From: Chloroflexota bacterium
GTDB lineage: Bacteria; Chloroflexota; UBA6077; JACCZL01
Reading direction: 5' to 3'
Length of the DNA stretch: 64,000 nucleotides
NCBI GenBank assembly: GCA_020845495.1
Contig: JADLFM010000205.1
Span: forward strand, 93,046 to 157,045
Part shown: piece by piece, positions 17,774 to 26,445 of the stretch
Layout of the letters: the number at the start of each line of letters is the position of its first letter
Numbering within the stretch: position 1 is the stretch's first letter
The notes under the pieces: generated by a model
Database searches by the model: none
What the model was told of the DNA's origin: nothing
Seen by the model: the letters and a program-made list of their open reading frames with translations, nothing else
Program-made: the position numbers and the translations under genes

Positions 17774-19093
17774 ATGACTATCGAGACCCGTGGCCGCCGT
17801 CTGGTGTCGCGGCGCGAGTTCCTGGCCTGGAGCACGGCCGGCCTGGCGCTCGTGACTGCTGGATCGGCCTGCTCGCAGCTCGGCATCGGGGGCGAGCCCA
17901 AGACGCTCAACGTGGCCCAATGGGGCACGGCGCAGCGGGCCGAACTGTACAAGAAGGCCATCGCGCTGTTCGTGAGCCAGAATGCCGGTGTGACGGCGGA
18001 CCTTCAGTTTGCCGACCTGGCCCCCTACAACGACCGTCTGACCACGCAAGCCGCGTCGAAGAGCCTGCCCGACGTCCTGTGGATGCGCGATGACCGTATC
18101 GGGCGGTTCGGCTCCGCAGGTGCCCTGCTAGACCTCAGCCCTTACCTCGGTAAGGGGATCGACATGAAGAGCCTGAGCAGCGTGGCTGCCGCCGATGGCA
18201 CCGTCGGTAAGGGCGTCTATGCACTGCCGAGCCATTACGTGGGCCAGTCCATCATCGTCAACGCGGCCTTCATGCAGGAGAAGGGCATCAAGTACGACCA
18301 GCAGGTCAAGACCTGGGACGATCTGGCCGCGCTCGCGAAGCAGCTCACTGATCCCGGGCGGCAGTTCTGGGGCATCGCCGACCCGACCCTCGGCACCACC
18401 CAGCGTCACCTTCAGGCGTGGATTCGCCAGTCCGGCCAGGAACTGTTCACGCCGGACGGTCAGCTCGGGTTTACGGCCGAGACGTTCGGGGCATGGCTAG
18501 AGCTCTGGAACAAGCTACGCCAGGCGAGCGTCATCCCGCCGGCCGACGTTCAGACCCAGGCCGACGCCGGCAGCTTCGCGACGAACCTCCTCGTGCAGAA
18601 TCAGGTAGCGATCGGAGCCCAGAGCACGAACCATCTGACTCAGATCCAGCGCCTGACGCCCACGCCGATGGCGATGTTCAGCATCCCCGAGATCGCAAAC
18701 GGCTCGAAGGACTGGTGGTTCTTCCCGCCGATCCTGCTGAGCATCTCGGCGAACACCTAGAGTCCGCATCTGGCCGTCTCACTGTTCGATTTCTTCATCA
18801 ACTCCGTCCCCGCCGGCAAGATTACGCGCGTGGACCAGGGCGCTCCGTCGTCGGCGGCGGTCCGCGAGGCACTGGCGCCCGAGCTCGAGCCGGCCGAGGC
18901 GGCGTTCGTCAAGCAGATCTCGCGCGAGATGACCTATCCGTCGCGAGGGCTGCCGGTCTTGCCAGCCGCGTCGGCGGCTATCGTCAAGGCTCAGTCCGAT
19001 GCTGGCCAGCAGGTAGCCTTCGGCAAGGCATCCGTGTCTGAGGCCGTCGACACGTTCATGGCGGCGGCCCGAAGAGCGATCCAGGCGTCATGA
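17774..19093 (+). pseudogene. Family 1 sugar-binding lipoprotein interrupted by in-frame TAG
   Basis: The binding protein of the sugar importer. It starts MTIETRGRRLVSRREFLAW (Tat motif SRREFL), then a hydrophobic stretch and lipobox GSACSQLG, and domains typical of SBP family 1 (VAQWGTAQRAELYKKAIALF, LPDVLWMRDDRIGRF). The frame is open for 328 codons to TAG at 18758-18760, then continues in the same frame without any other stop to TGA at 19091-19093 (SPHLAVSLFDFFINSVPAGK and onwards). The downstream part looks like the normal C-terminal lobe. A CAG-to-TAG change would explain it in one base. It may be a true nonsense mutation, a strain variant, or a base-calling error; stop readthrough has no support here. 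Without the last ~110 residues the protein probably does not fold. Confidence 0.85.
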
Positions 19094-19554
19094 GCGACGC
19101 AACGCCCTGCCCGATCTGCGCCTTCGCCAACCGGACGGACGACCCGACCGCCGGCATCGTCTTCCAGGACGAGCACTGGCTGGTGCGCTCGATCTCGAAC
19201 ACGCCGGCGGTGGCCGGCTGGTTGCTGCTGCAAGCTCGTCGTCACATCGCCGATTCGGCGGATCTGGACGCGGCCGAGGCGGCCAGTCTCGGCCCGATCT
19301 TGCAACGTACCAGCAGCGCCGTGCGCGAGGTCACCGGCGCAGTGCGCGTCTACCTGGGCTCCCTCAACGAGGGGAGCCCGCACTTCCACGTGCACGTCCT
19401 GCCACGCTTACCTGAGATGCCGAATGGGGCGCTCGGCTGGAGCGCGTTCGGGCTCTCGGCGCTCGCGCAGCGGGGGGAGGTCCGCGCCGATCCGGAGGAC
19501 GTACGACGGATCCTGGGAGAGATCCGGGATCGACTTCAGCCCCACGCGGGATAA
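19090..19554 (+). CDS. HIT family hydrolase
   Basis: A 154-residue histidine-triad protein with the catalytic motif HFHVHVLPR, preceded by GSLNEGSPHF. CPICAF near the N-terminus is a likely zinc site seen in some HIT proteins. HIT proteins hydrolyse or transfer nucleoside phosphates from adenylylated or diadenosine substrates. The ATG overlaps the TGA of the preceding binding-protein frame by four bases (ATGA, 19090-19093). This argues that the full-length, unbroken form of the binding protein was once translated through to 19093. It is the last gene of the sugar operon. Confidence 0.9.
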   Translation: MSDATPCPICAFANRTDDPTAGIVFQDEHWLVRSISNTPAVAGWLLLQARRHIADSADLDAAEAASLGPILQRTSSAVREVTGAVRVYLGSLNEGSPHFHVHVLPRLPEMPNGALGWSAFGLSALAQRGEVRADPEDVRRILGEIRDRLQPHAG

Positions 19555-19728
19555 TTCGCAGCAGAGGGCACTGCCTCACAGGCGGCAGGATGGTGCAAGA
19601 CAGAACGGCGTTCCTGCTCGTCCGTTTGAATGGGTGCAGTGCCGCCGACCGCCGGCTGCGCGGTAGCTCCGCGCCTCAGATCGAGGTGGCGAGGGCTGCC
19701 GCGCGGGCGGGGCGGCTCAGGAGCCGCT

Positions 19729-21444
19729 GTGTCCGTGTCGCCGTCGCCTCGTGCCGGCTCGCCCGCACCCCCTCGTCAGATTCCCGCACGTTCGCCGCGT
19801 TCGCCCTCACCGACAACGGCCGGGCGCCTGCTCCTCGTGGTGTGGGTAGCCGCGGTCCTGGCCGGCCTCCTCCCGACCGTCTCGCCAACTGAGGCTGCCG
19901 TGGGCAGCCAGGGGCTGCAAGGCGGCTGGGCCGTCGACGACAGCGGGAGCCCGGTCTTCTACCACTCGGTGTACGACCAGCTACCCATCATGAGCGACGC
20001 CGGAGCCGGTTGGGTTCGCATCAACTTCCGGCTCGGCGCCTGCTACTCAGACTGGACGACGCGCGGCTGCAACGGACGGACTGCGCTCGACGCATACGAT
20101 CTGGTCGTCGAGCGCGCCTGGCAGCAGAACCTCCGGGTGCTGGCGCTGCTCTCCAATGAGTCCTGGCCCGGCAGCCAGGGCGACTGGATCGCCAACAACG
20201 CCGAATCGGCCGGCGGCAGCGGCGACAACGGCTACGCTCGGGCGTTCGCGAGCGGCGCGGCCGGTGTCCTTGCGCGGCACTTCGCGGACCGAATCGCAGC
20301 CTGGGAGATCTGGAACGAGCCGAACGCCTGGACCGCCATCGGCGACGACGGCAACCCGACCGGTGGCACGTTCCTCTTTCCGTCGAACTATGCCTGGCTG
20401 CTCCGCCGCTCCACCGAGGCAATCAAGGCCGTCCGCCTGGATGCCGCGATCGTCAGCGGCGGGCTGCTGGCGACCGATCCTGGCGGCCTGACCACGTTCG
20501 TGCGGACCACGGCCGGCCCGCGCCGTGTCACCCTCTTCGGCGAGCGCGTCGGCACACGGCGCTCGCCCCGCACGGCGCGGGTGGCCGGTGCGTCCTCGGC
20601 GTGCCAGGAGTCCGCGCCCACCGGCGCCGGCTACCTCTGTGACCTGTACGTCATGGGCATCGGCGAGGCCGGCTGGCGGAGCGGCGCCTACCCGCTCGAC
20701 CACATCGGGATGCACCTGTACGTGGATCAGGGCGGGCAGACTTCGGGTGATAACCTCCGGTCGTACGTTCAGGCGATCCGCTCGGCGTACCTCGCCTATG
20801 AGGGCGGCGGCACGTCGAAGAGCATCCAGGTGACCGAGCTCGGCTGGACGAACGTCTTCGTGGACGCGGCAACCCAGGCTCGCAACCTGGAGATCAGCTA
20901 CGACACGTTGCGGGGTGTCGGCTACGTGGGTCAATCCTACTGGTTCGCGGTGCAGGACATCCCCGAGGCCGGTCTCTACTACGGCCTCGTCGAAGGAGAT
21001 GGCCGGGTCAAGTCAGCCTACAGCGCCTACCAGCGCTCGGCGAGCGGCGCGCCGCCACCCCCGACCGCCACGCCCACGCCAATTCCCACCCCCACACCCA
21101 TCCCGACGCCCACGCCGCCGCCAGCAGCGTGTCAGCCACGCCCGCGCGTCGAGGTTCGGACCACACCCATCGGCGGCGGCCAATTGGACGTGGCGCTTGG
21201 TGCGAACGGGGCGAACAACTGGCTCGTCGCGGTACAGGTTGGCGCAACTGTCAACGCCGCCGTCGACGTGGCCGGTCAGGGCGCCCGAGCCGGCCCGTTC
21301 ACGGCGAGTCTGCCGCCCGGCACAACCCTTATACACTTCACGGTCCGCCGGACGGCCCCCGGGCCAGTCACAATCCCGCTGACGATTCAGGACCGCTGCG
21401 GCCCCTGGCCAACCTTCGTGGGCGGCGGCCCGGCCGCGTTCTGA
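19729..21444 (+). CDS. Secreted glycoside hydrolase with shared C-terminal domain
   Basis: An exported TIM-barrel glycosidase of about 571 residues. Signal segment LLLVVWVAAVLAGLLPTVSP lies near residue 35, after a basic proline-rich tail. The catalytic domain has EIWNEPNAWT (acid/base Glu) and QVTELGWTNV (nucleophile Glu), the clan GH-A pattern; it is closest to GH39/GH5-like enzymes. A threonine-proline linker (PTATPTPIPTPTPIPTPTP) leads to a 104-residue C-terminal domain from 21130, CQPRPRVEV to WPTFVGGGPAAF, that also ends the protein encoded at 23992-25464. GTG 19729 is chosen because AGGAG sits at 19719-19723; an upstream ATG at 19630 is possible. Substrate unknown. Confidence 0.8.
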   Translation: MSVSPSPRAGSPAPPRQIPARSPRSPSPTTAGRLLLVVWVAAVLAGLLPTVSPTEAAVGSQGLQGGWAVDDSGSPVFYHSVYDQLPIMSDAGAGWVRINFRLGACYSDWTTRGCNGRTALDAYDLVVERAWQQNLRVLALLSNESWPGSQGDWIANNAESAGGSGDNGYARAFASGAAGVLARHFADRIAAWEIWNEPNAWTAIGDDGNPTGGTFLFPSNYAWLLRRSTEAIKAVRLDAAIVSGGLLATDPGGLTTFVRTTAGPRRVTLFGERVGTRRSPRTARVAGASSACQESAPTGAGYLCDLYVMGIGEAGWRSGAYPLDHIGMHLYVDQGGQTSGDNLRSYVQAIRSAYLAYEGGGTSKSIQVTELGWTNVFVDAATQARNLEISYDTLRGVGYVGQSYWFAVQDIPEAGLYYGLVEGDGRVKSAYSAYQRSASGAPPPPTATPTPIPTPTPIPTPTPPPAACQPRPRVEVRTTPIGGGQLDVALGANGANNWLVAVQVGATVNAAVDVAGQGARAGPFTASLPPGTTLIHFTVRRTAPGPVTIPLTIQDRCGPWPTFVGGGPAAF

Positions 21445-21482
21445 GTGAGCCGCCAGTTGTCAGTCGCCAGCCATCAGGCGCA

Positions 21483-21543
21483 AGTGGTACGTAGGCACGA
21501 GTGGTACGCAGGCACGAGTGGTACGCAGGCACGAGTGGTACGG
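21483..21543 (+). repeat. 17-bp tandem repeat, 3.6 copies
   Basis: AGTGGTACGTAGGCACG (21483-21499), then AGTGGTACGCAGGCACG twice (21500-21516, 21517-21533) and a partial fourth copy. There are no spacers, so it is not a CRISPR array. Confidence 0.93.
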
Positions 21544-21643
21544 GGAGGCGGGCCGTCAGCGATCGGTCATCAGGTATCAGCCAGGAGCCAGCCAGGAGCC
21601 AGTGACAGAGCGGGTCACCGCCCGCGGGGCCACGCCCCATTGC

Positions 21644-21671
21644 TGAGCACTGATGACTGAGCACTGATGAC
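21644..21671 (+). repeat. 14-bp tandem duplication
   Basis: TGAGCACTGATGAC occurs twice head to tail (21644-21657 and 21658-21671). It is intergenic, upstream of the ThDP enzyme. Confidence 0.93.
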
Positions 21672-21743
21672 AGAGACCTGGATCGGGATCGCTCGCCACT
21701 CGCCAATGGTGTACCCTGTCGACACCACCGAGGAGGGCAACCC

Positions 21744-23381
21744 ATGAAGGTCGTGTCCGCCGTCGCGGAGATCCTCAAGCGCGAGGGTGTCGAGTTCCTG
21801 ATCGGCTATCCGGTCAACCACATCATCGAGGCCTCGGCTGAAGCCGATATCCGTACGATCATCGTCCGCCAGGAGCGTGTGGGCCTGCACATGGCCGACG
21901 CCGTCAGTCGGTCTACATCCGGCAAGAAGATCGGCGTCTTCACCATGCAGCACGGGCCAGGCTCCGAGAACGCCTTCGGCGGCGTCGCCCAGGCGTACGG
22001 CGACTCGGTGCCGATCGTGGTGCTGCCGGGCGGCTTCCCGCGCAACCTGCTGAACATCACGCCGAACTTCAGTTCGCTGCTGAACTTCCAACACGTCACC
22101 AAGTGGGTCGAGCAGGTCACCCTTCCCGAACAGGTGCCGGCCGCGCTGCGGCGGGCCTTCACCCAGGTGAGGAACGGCCGCCCCCGCCCGACGATGGTCG
22201 AGTTGCCGGCTGACCTCGCGAACGCCGAGATCTCGGATGACTTCCGCTACGAGCCGACGCATCACGTGAAGACGGCCCCCGATCCGCAGGCCGTGGCGAA
22301 GGCCGCCGAGGTCCTGGTGAGTGCCCAGCGCCCGGTGATCTACGCCGGCCAGGGCGTCCACTACGCCGAGGCGTGGCCACAGCTCAAGGAACTGGCCGAG
22401 CTGCTCGAGGCGCCGGTCACCACCAGTATCCAGGGCAAGAGCGCCTTCCCTGAGAATCATCGGCTCGCGCTGGGGACGGCTGGCCGCTCGATTCCGAAGG
22501 CCGCCTGGGATTTCCTCCAGAATTCGGACGTCATCCTCGGCATCGGCTGTAGCTTCTCGACGACGAACTACGGCACCGCTATGCCGAAGGGCAAGACGAT
22601 CATCCATGCCACCCTCGACAGCCTCGATCTGAACAAGGACGTGGTAGCGGATTACGCCCTCATCGGCGACGCCGACTTGATCCTGAACGCCCTGATCGCC
22701 GAGGTGCGGGATCGGCTCGGCGGTAAGCCGCGCGGCCGGGCCGACGCCATCGCCGCCGAGATCGCGAAGACCAAGGCCGGCTGGCTCGAGCAGTGGATGC
22801 CGAAGCTGACCGACACCTCGACGCCGATCTCGCCGTACCGCGTCATCTGGGATCTGCTCCACACCATCGACGTGCCGAACTCGATCGTCACCCACGACGC
22901 CGGCAGCCCGCGCGACCAGATCGTCCCGTTCTGGGAGCCCATCTCGCCACTCAGCTACATCGGCTGGGGCAAGACCACGCAGCTTGGCTACGGCCTCGGC
23001 ATTGCGATGGGCGCGAAGCTCGCCCACCCCGACAAACTCTGCATCAACGTCTGGGGCGACGCAGCCATCGGCTTCACCGGTATGGACGTCGAGACGGCCG
23101 TCCGAGAGCGCATTCCGATCCTGTCGATCCTGATGAACAATTTCTCGATGGCGATCGAGATCCCGATCATGAAGGTCGCCACCGCGAAGTACGGCAGCAC
23201 CAATATCAGCGGCAACTATGCCGACATGGCGAAGGCGTTCGGGGCCTACGGCGAGCGGATCACCAACCCGAACGAGATCGTGCCGGCGATCAAGCGCGGC
23301 GTTCAGAAGACCCAGGAAGGAACGCCGGCCCTGCTCGAGTTCATCACCCAGAAGGAGAACAGCACCTCGGTCTTCAAGTAG
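21744..23381 (+). CDS. Acetolactate synthase-like ThDP-dependent enzyme
   Basis: A 545-residue cytoplasmic enzyme of the pyruvate oxidase/acetolactate synthase superfamily. The N-terminal Pyr domain has the cofactor-activating Glu in IIVRQERVGLHMADAVSR. The middle domain follows (VLVSAQRPVIYAGQGVHYAE). The C-terminal PP domain carries the ThDP/Mg motif GDAAIGFTGMDVETAV with the late Asn pair in ILMNNFSMAIE. Length is normal. GAGGAGGG at 21730-21737 supports ATG 21744. There is no small regulatory subunit or other branched-chain gene nearby, so a catabolic decarboxylase or lyase role is as likely as acetolactate synthesis. A second, divergent family member is at 53837-55450. Confidence 0.9.
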   Translation: MKVVSAVAEILKREGVEFLIGYPVNHIIEASAEADIRTIIVRQERVGLHMADAVSRSTSGKKIGVFTMQHGPGSENAFGGVAQAYGDSVPIVVLPGGFPRNLLNITPNFSSLLNFQHVTKWVEQVTLPEQVPAALRRAFTQVRNGRPRPTMVELPADLANAEISDDFRYEPTHHVKTAPDPQAVAKAAEVLVSAQRPVIYAGQGVHYAEAWPQLKELAELLEAPVTTSIQGKSAFPENHRLALGTAGRSIPKAAWDFLQNSDVILGIGCSFSTTNYGTAMPKGKTIIHATLDSLDLNKDVVADYALIGDADLILNALIAEVRDRLGGKPRGRADAIAAEIAKTKAGWLEQWMPKLTDTSTPISPYRVIWDLLHTIDVPNSIVTHDAGSPRDQIVPFWEPISPLSYIGWGKTTQLGYGLGIAMGAKLAHPDKLCINVWGDAAIGFTGMDVETAVRERIPILSILMNNFSMAIEIPIMKVATAKYGSTNISGNYADMAKAFGAYGERITNPNEIVPAIKRGVQKTQEGTPALLEFITQKENSTSVFK

Positions 23382-23499
23382 GCCTTCGACGAGCGGTCCG
23401 AGCCGCGCACCGGATCGCTCCGCTCATCGAGCCTCCCCGGTCAGCCGGTACCCATGCCGGCGGGCTGGAGGCGCCGACCGGCATCTGACTCCTCCGAGT

Positions 23500-23531
23500 G
23501 GCCCCCGCCCTCACAGCAGAGAGCGGGGGCC
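23500..23531. terminator. Hairpin terminator after the ThDP gene
   Basis: Perfect 9-bp arms GGCCCCCGC (23500-23508) and GCGGGGGCC (23523-23531) with a 14-base loop, 118 bases downstream of the stop. No T-run follows, so the termination mode is uncertain. Confidence 0.65.
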
Positions 23532-23777
23532 GCTCTCTGTCTCGCAGAGCCGTGCGGCAACTTTTCCATCACTCCTGCGCGTGACCTGCCTGTTGGCTGC
23601 CCCGTTCGCCACGCCTCACGCTGAGATCGGACGCGGTGAGCCGACCGGTGACCGGTGGGTACTGACCGTGGTGATAGTGACGCCAGCGTGGCCGCGACCG
23701 TCGCATGGTGACGCCCCATCGCTCGGCAGCCGACATCTCGATTTCCGAGACTGACTCGCGTTTGTGCATGAGACCGC

Positions 23778-23806
23778 TTGTAACACGGTCAATCCTTCTG
23801 TATGCT
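23778..23806 (+). promoter_or_regulatory. Predicted sigma-70 promoter for the secreted propeller gene
   Basis: -35 TTGTAA (23778-23783), 17-base spacer, -10 TATGCT (23801-23806), within a locally AT-richer stretch. It would give a leader of about 180 bases to the ATG at 23992. Apart from this and the hairpin at 23500, the 610-base gap 23382-23991 shows no gene that I can support. Confidence 0.5.
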
Positions 23807-23991
23807 TGATTCATCGCCGGTGCGGCTTGTGAATGCGACGGCGACTCCAGCGCATACTGCGCCGATGCCGACATGGACGAACCACCGCCGGTTCGCCCCG
23901 ATGTCAATCCCGATCCCGACGTACACAGGGGTGCGTCTGTCACTGGCCCGTGTTGACGAGCGGTGAGGGCTCTCGCCGCGGGAGGTGTCGG

Positions 23992-25464
23992 ATGGGTGGT
24001 GCTCGGATCCTGGCCGTCGTCCTGGCGCTGCTGCTAGCGGCCACCCCGATAGTGGCGCTTGCCGATGCGCCCATCCTGTCACGGCCGGTGCCGTTCGTCG
24101 CGCTCTCGGGCCTGGTTGGTGGCATCACGACCGACACGAATGGCAACGTCTATATCTTCTCAGACGGCGTCACTTCGCTCGTCTTCTCCAAGCTCGCGCC
24201 GAACGGTACTCTGCTCGGTCAGGTCCGCGTGGGGGATATCACCTCATCCGAGCTGCTCGGGACACTGACGACCGACCCGGCGACCGGCTGGATCTGGCTG
24301 CTCTCCCAGAACGGGTCGATCTACCTGATCAATCCCGACACGCTCCAGTTCTTCTTCCTCATCGACGCCGCGCCGATCCTCGATGCCACCCAGATCTACG
24401 ATATCCAGACCGGCCTCGTGGGCGGGATGGCCGGGCTGATCCAGCCCTGGCGGGCCTCGTACAACGACATCGCGCTGCTGTCGCGGCCGACCGGCATCGA
24501 CGTATTCATCACCGGGCTATCGGTCGGGTTTCCGTTCGTCGGCCGTCTGCGGTTGACGCCGGATATGGCCCGGGTGACCTCGGCGCGGGTGATTGTCGCC
24601 ACCCGCGCGACGAACGCCCCGTACCAGAACGTCGCGCGGGGCATCGCCGTTAACCAGTTCGGCACCGTCTTCACGACTCTGCCAGCGGGCCTGCTCGGCT
24701 CGCCGCTGCTCGTCGACCGTGGCGTCGGGTTCTCGGCCGACTTTCCCGAAGGCCAGGGCTCGCCGCCGCAACTGGTATTGGCGGGCCGCGATTTTACGAG
24801 TGCGGGTGCAACCGCGGACGCCAATGGCAACTTCTACGTCGCAACCGGCGCGATCGGGCTCAGCTTCTGCGGCGTCGGGGGGAGTGGGGCGATCGTGACG
24901 CTACCGCCGGACCTGAGCGACCTGGAGTGCGCGAACTTCGGAAACATCCTGCTGATGTCGAAGGACGTTGCCGTCGGGCCGCGCGGGGACGTCGGGTATG
25001 CCGCCATCCAGTCGGCCGTGGCGAAGTTCGACGTCGAACAGCGCGCCACGCCCCCACCACCTCCGCCCCCACCACCTCCGCCTCCACCACCTCCGCCTCC
25101 ACCACCTCCACCGCCACCTCCACCTCCGCCACCCTCACCCCCGGCGGCATGCGCTCCGAGGCCGCGCGTGCTGATTCAGACGGCTGCTATCGGCGGGGGG
25201 CGTCTTCAGGTGACGGTCTCCGCCACCGGCGCCAACAACGGGCTGGTCCGGCTCCTGGTCGACCAGACCGACAATGCACTCGTCGAGATCGCCGGCCAGC
25301 CCGCGCGGGGCGCGCCCATCGACGTCAGCCTGCCGACGACCCCTGTGACGACCGCGTTCATCGTCCAGCGGGCAGCGGCGGGCGCAGCTACGGTCCGCTT
25401 GACCGTGGAGGACCGCTGCGGCAGTTGGCCGACCTTCGTCGGAGGCGGACCAGCCGCCTTCTAA
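23992..25464 (+). CDS. Secreted beta-propeller-like protein with polyproline linker and shared C-terminal domain
   Basis: A 490-residue exported protein. GGAGGTG (23981-23987) supports ATG 23992, giving a signal peptide MGGARILAVVLALLLAATP with likely cleavage after VALA. The body has repeating blade-like segments (ITTDTNGNVYIFSDG, LTTDPATGWIWLLSQNGSIY, ATADANGNFYVATGA) that suggest an NHL/SMP-30-type propeller. It is followed by 28 consecutive prolines (25049-25132), SPPAA, and a 104-residue domain from Cys (25150) to the terminal WPTFVGGGPAAF. By hand count 58 of those 104 residues match the C-terminus of the glycosidase at 19729-21444 without a gap. The polyproline run would need elongation factor P. 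Catalytic role unknown; probably cell-surface or secreted. Confidence 0.8.
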   Translation: MGGARILAVVLALLLAATPIVALADAPILSRPVPFVALSGLVGGITTDTNGNVYIFSDGVTSLVFSKLAPNGTLLGQVRVGDITSSELLGTLTTDPATGWIWLLSQNGSIYLINPDTLQFFFLIDAAPILDATQIYDIQTGLVGGMAGLIQPWRASYNDIALLSRPTGIDVFITGLSVGFPFVGRLRLTPDMARVTSARVIVATRATNAPYQNVARGIAVNQFGTVFTTLPAGLLGSPLLVDRGVGFSADFPEGQGSPPQLVLAGRDFTSAGATADANGNFYVATGAIGLSFCGVGGSGAIVTLPPDLSDLECANFGNILLMSKDVAVGPRGDVGYAAIQSAVAKFDVEQRATPPPPPPPPPPPPPPPPPPPPPPPPPPPPSPPAACAPRPRVLIQTAAIGGGRLQVTVSATGANNGLVRLLVDQTDNALVEIAGQPARGAPIDVSLPTTPVTTAFIVQRAAAGAATVRLTVEDRCGSWPTFVGGGPAAF

Positions 25465-25480
25465 CGTCTACGTCCGGGAT

Positions 25481-26092
25481 CTACAGGTAGCTCTCGATGA
25501 CGTCGGCGGCGCTGGCGTCACCTGGCTCGGCTCGGCGGCGAAGCTCGCTGGCGATCTTCCGCTTCAGTTCCGGCGGGCCGAATGGACCGGCTTTGAACTT
25601 GGCCTGGGCTTGCAGGACCGTCAGGCGCACGGCCGCGAGCCGCCGCAGGCGCGACCCATAGTAGTCGCCGTCCGCGATGGCCGTGTAATCGGCGCCCGGG
25701 CGCTGGTCTGGCTCGTAGGCCGCGAGCAGGCGGGCGAGCGCCGCCGCGACGTCGGCCGGATCGGTGGAGACTTCGGCTCGGCACTCGAACTGGACGGCTC
25801 GGAAGTTGAGGGTCGCGCGGCCGGCGTCGGCCGGGTCCACCCAGTCGTGCCGCGAGAACGCCAGGAAGTCGGACACCAGGAACGTGGCGCGGGGGTTGGC
25901 GCGGAGCGCCGCGAAGACCGGATCTTCCTGCACGCAATGGATCTCGATAACGTCGTCGTCCTTGACGAACGGCAGGATGCTGATCTGGGGGAAGCCATCC
26001 GGCGGCGTCGCGATCAGCGTCCCGTGCCGCTGACTCGCGACGAAGGCGTCAACGGCCGCCCGATCGACGCGGTACCGCTCCGAGTCGTACAT
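25481..26092 (-). CDS. FMN-binding split-barrel protein, PaiB-like
   Basis: A 203-residue protein starting MYDSERYRVDRAAVDAFVAS, then HGTLIATPPDGFPQISILPF, ANPRATFLVSDFLAFSRHDW and a late PPELKRKIASELRRR. The order matches PaiB-type and pyridoxamine-phosphate-oxidase-like FMN-binding proteins. In PaiB the canonical text is a cognate HVA and SPxWY; here the positions are filled differently (IHCVQED, SRHDWVDP), so flavin binding is plausible but not shown. It converges on the secreted propeller gene with 16 bases between stops. The function is probably an FMN-dependent reductase or regulator. Confidence 0.78.
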   Translation of the reverse strand: MYDSERYRVDRAAVDAFVASQRHGTLIATPPDGFPQISILPFVKDDDVIEIHCVQEDPVFAALRANPRATFLVSDFLAFSRHDWVDPADAGRATLNFRAVQFECRAEVSTDPADVAAALARLLAAYEPDQRPGADYTAIADGDYYGSRLRRLAAVRLTVLQAQAKFKAGPFGPPELKRKIASELRRRAEPGDASAADVIESYL

Positions 26093-26231
26093 ACGCTCCC
26101 TCGTCTCCTTCGCCTGACGGGCGTCAGTGCACCATCAGGTGCTCCAGTGAGTGCTCTGGCACACACGGTACTCGACTGCTCGTGTGCACGGCGAACGCTG
26201 CGGACGCCCACGGAGGAGCGAGATCGGCCGC

Positions 26232-26275
26232 GACGCTGACGAGGCAAGGGATTGCCCCTGACGCTGATGAGGCAA
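26232..26275. repeat. 16-bp direct repeat upstream of the aldolase gene
   Basis: GACGCTGACGAGGCAA (26232-26247) and GACGCTGATGAGGCAA (26260-26275), one mismatch, with a 28-base period. They lie in the 353-base spacer 26093-26445, which otherwise shows only the aldolase ribosome site GAGAGGGG (26433-26440). Confidence 0.85.
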
Positions 26276-26445
26276 TGTACGCCGCGGGCAGCGCGGCCGG
26301 GCGGCACCTGAAAGCCCTGCAAGTGGCTCGGTCGGAATCGGCCGGGCGGTCCGTGCTATCCTCGGCTGTCGCATCTGCCGGGCCTCGGCCTGCGCTGGGC
26401 GACGACTGTGGCGCCGCGTGAGTGGAGGCCACGAGAGGGGTGCAG

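Larger units (their letters stand above)
21445..21743. other. Repeat-rich spacer before the ThDP enzyme
   Basis: About 300 bases without a gene, largely made of short duplications: three 17-bp units at 21483-21533, CAGCCAGGAGC twice near 21577-21598, and a 14-bp unit twice at 21644-21671. No hairpin terminator is evident. The next gene has GAGGAGGG at 21730-21737 as ribosome site. Confidence 0.6.

Noticed and set aside
18758..18760. TAG as a pyrrolysine or readthrough codon
   Set aside because: No pyrrolysine genes or readthrough context are visible; a simple nonsense change or sequence error is more likely.
21483..21543. Possible CRISPR array
   Set aside because: Units are contiguous 17-mers without spacers and no cas gene is present.
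21615..23027. 470-codon minus-strand frame opposite the ThDP enzyme
   Set aside because: Entirely antisense to a gene with clear ThDP motifs; no recognisable protein features.
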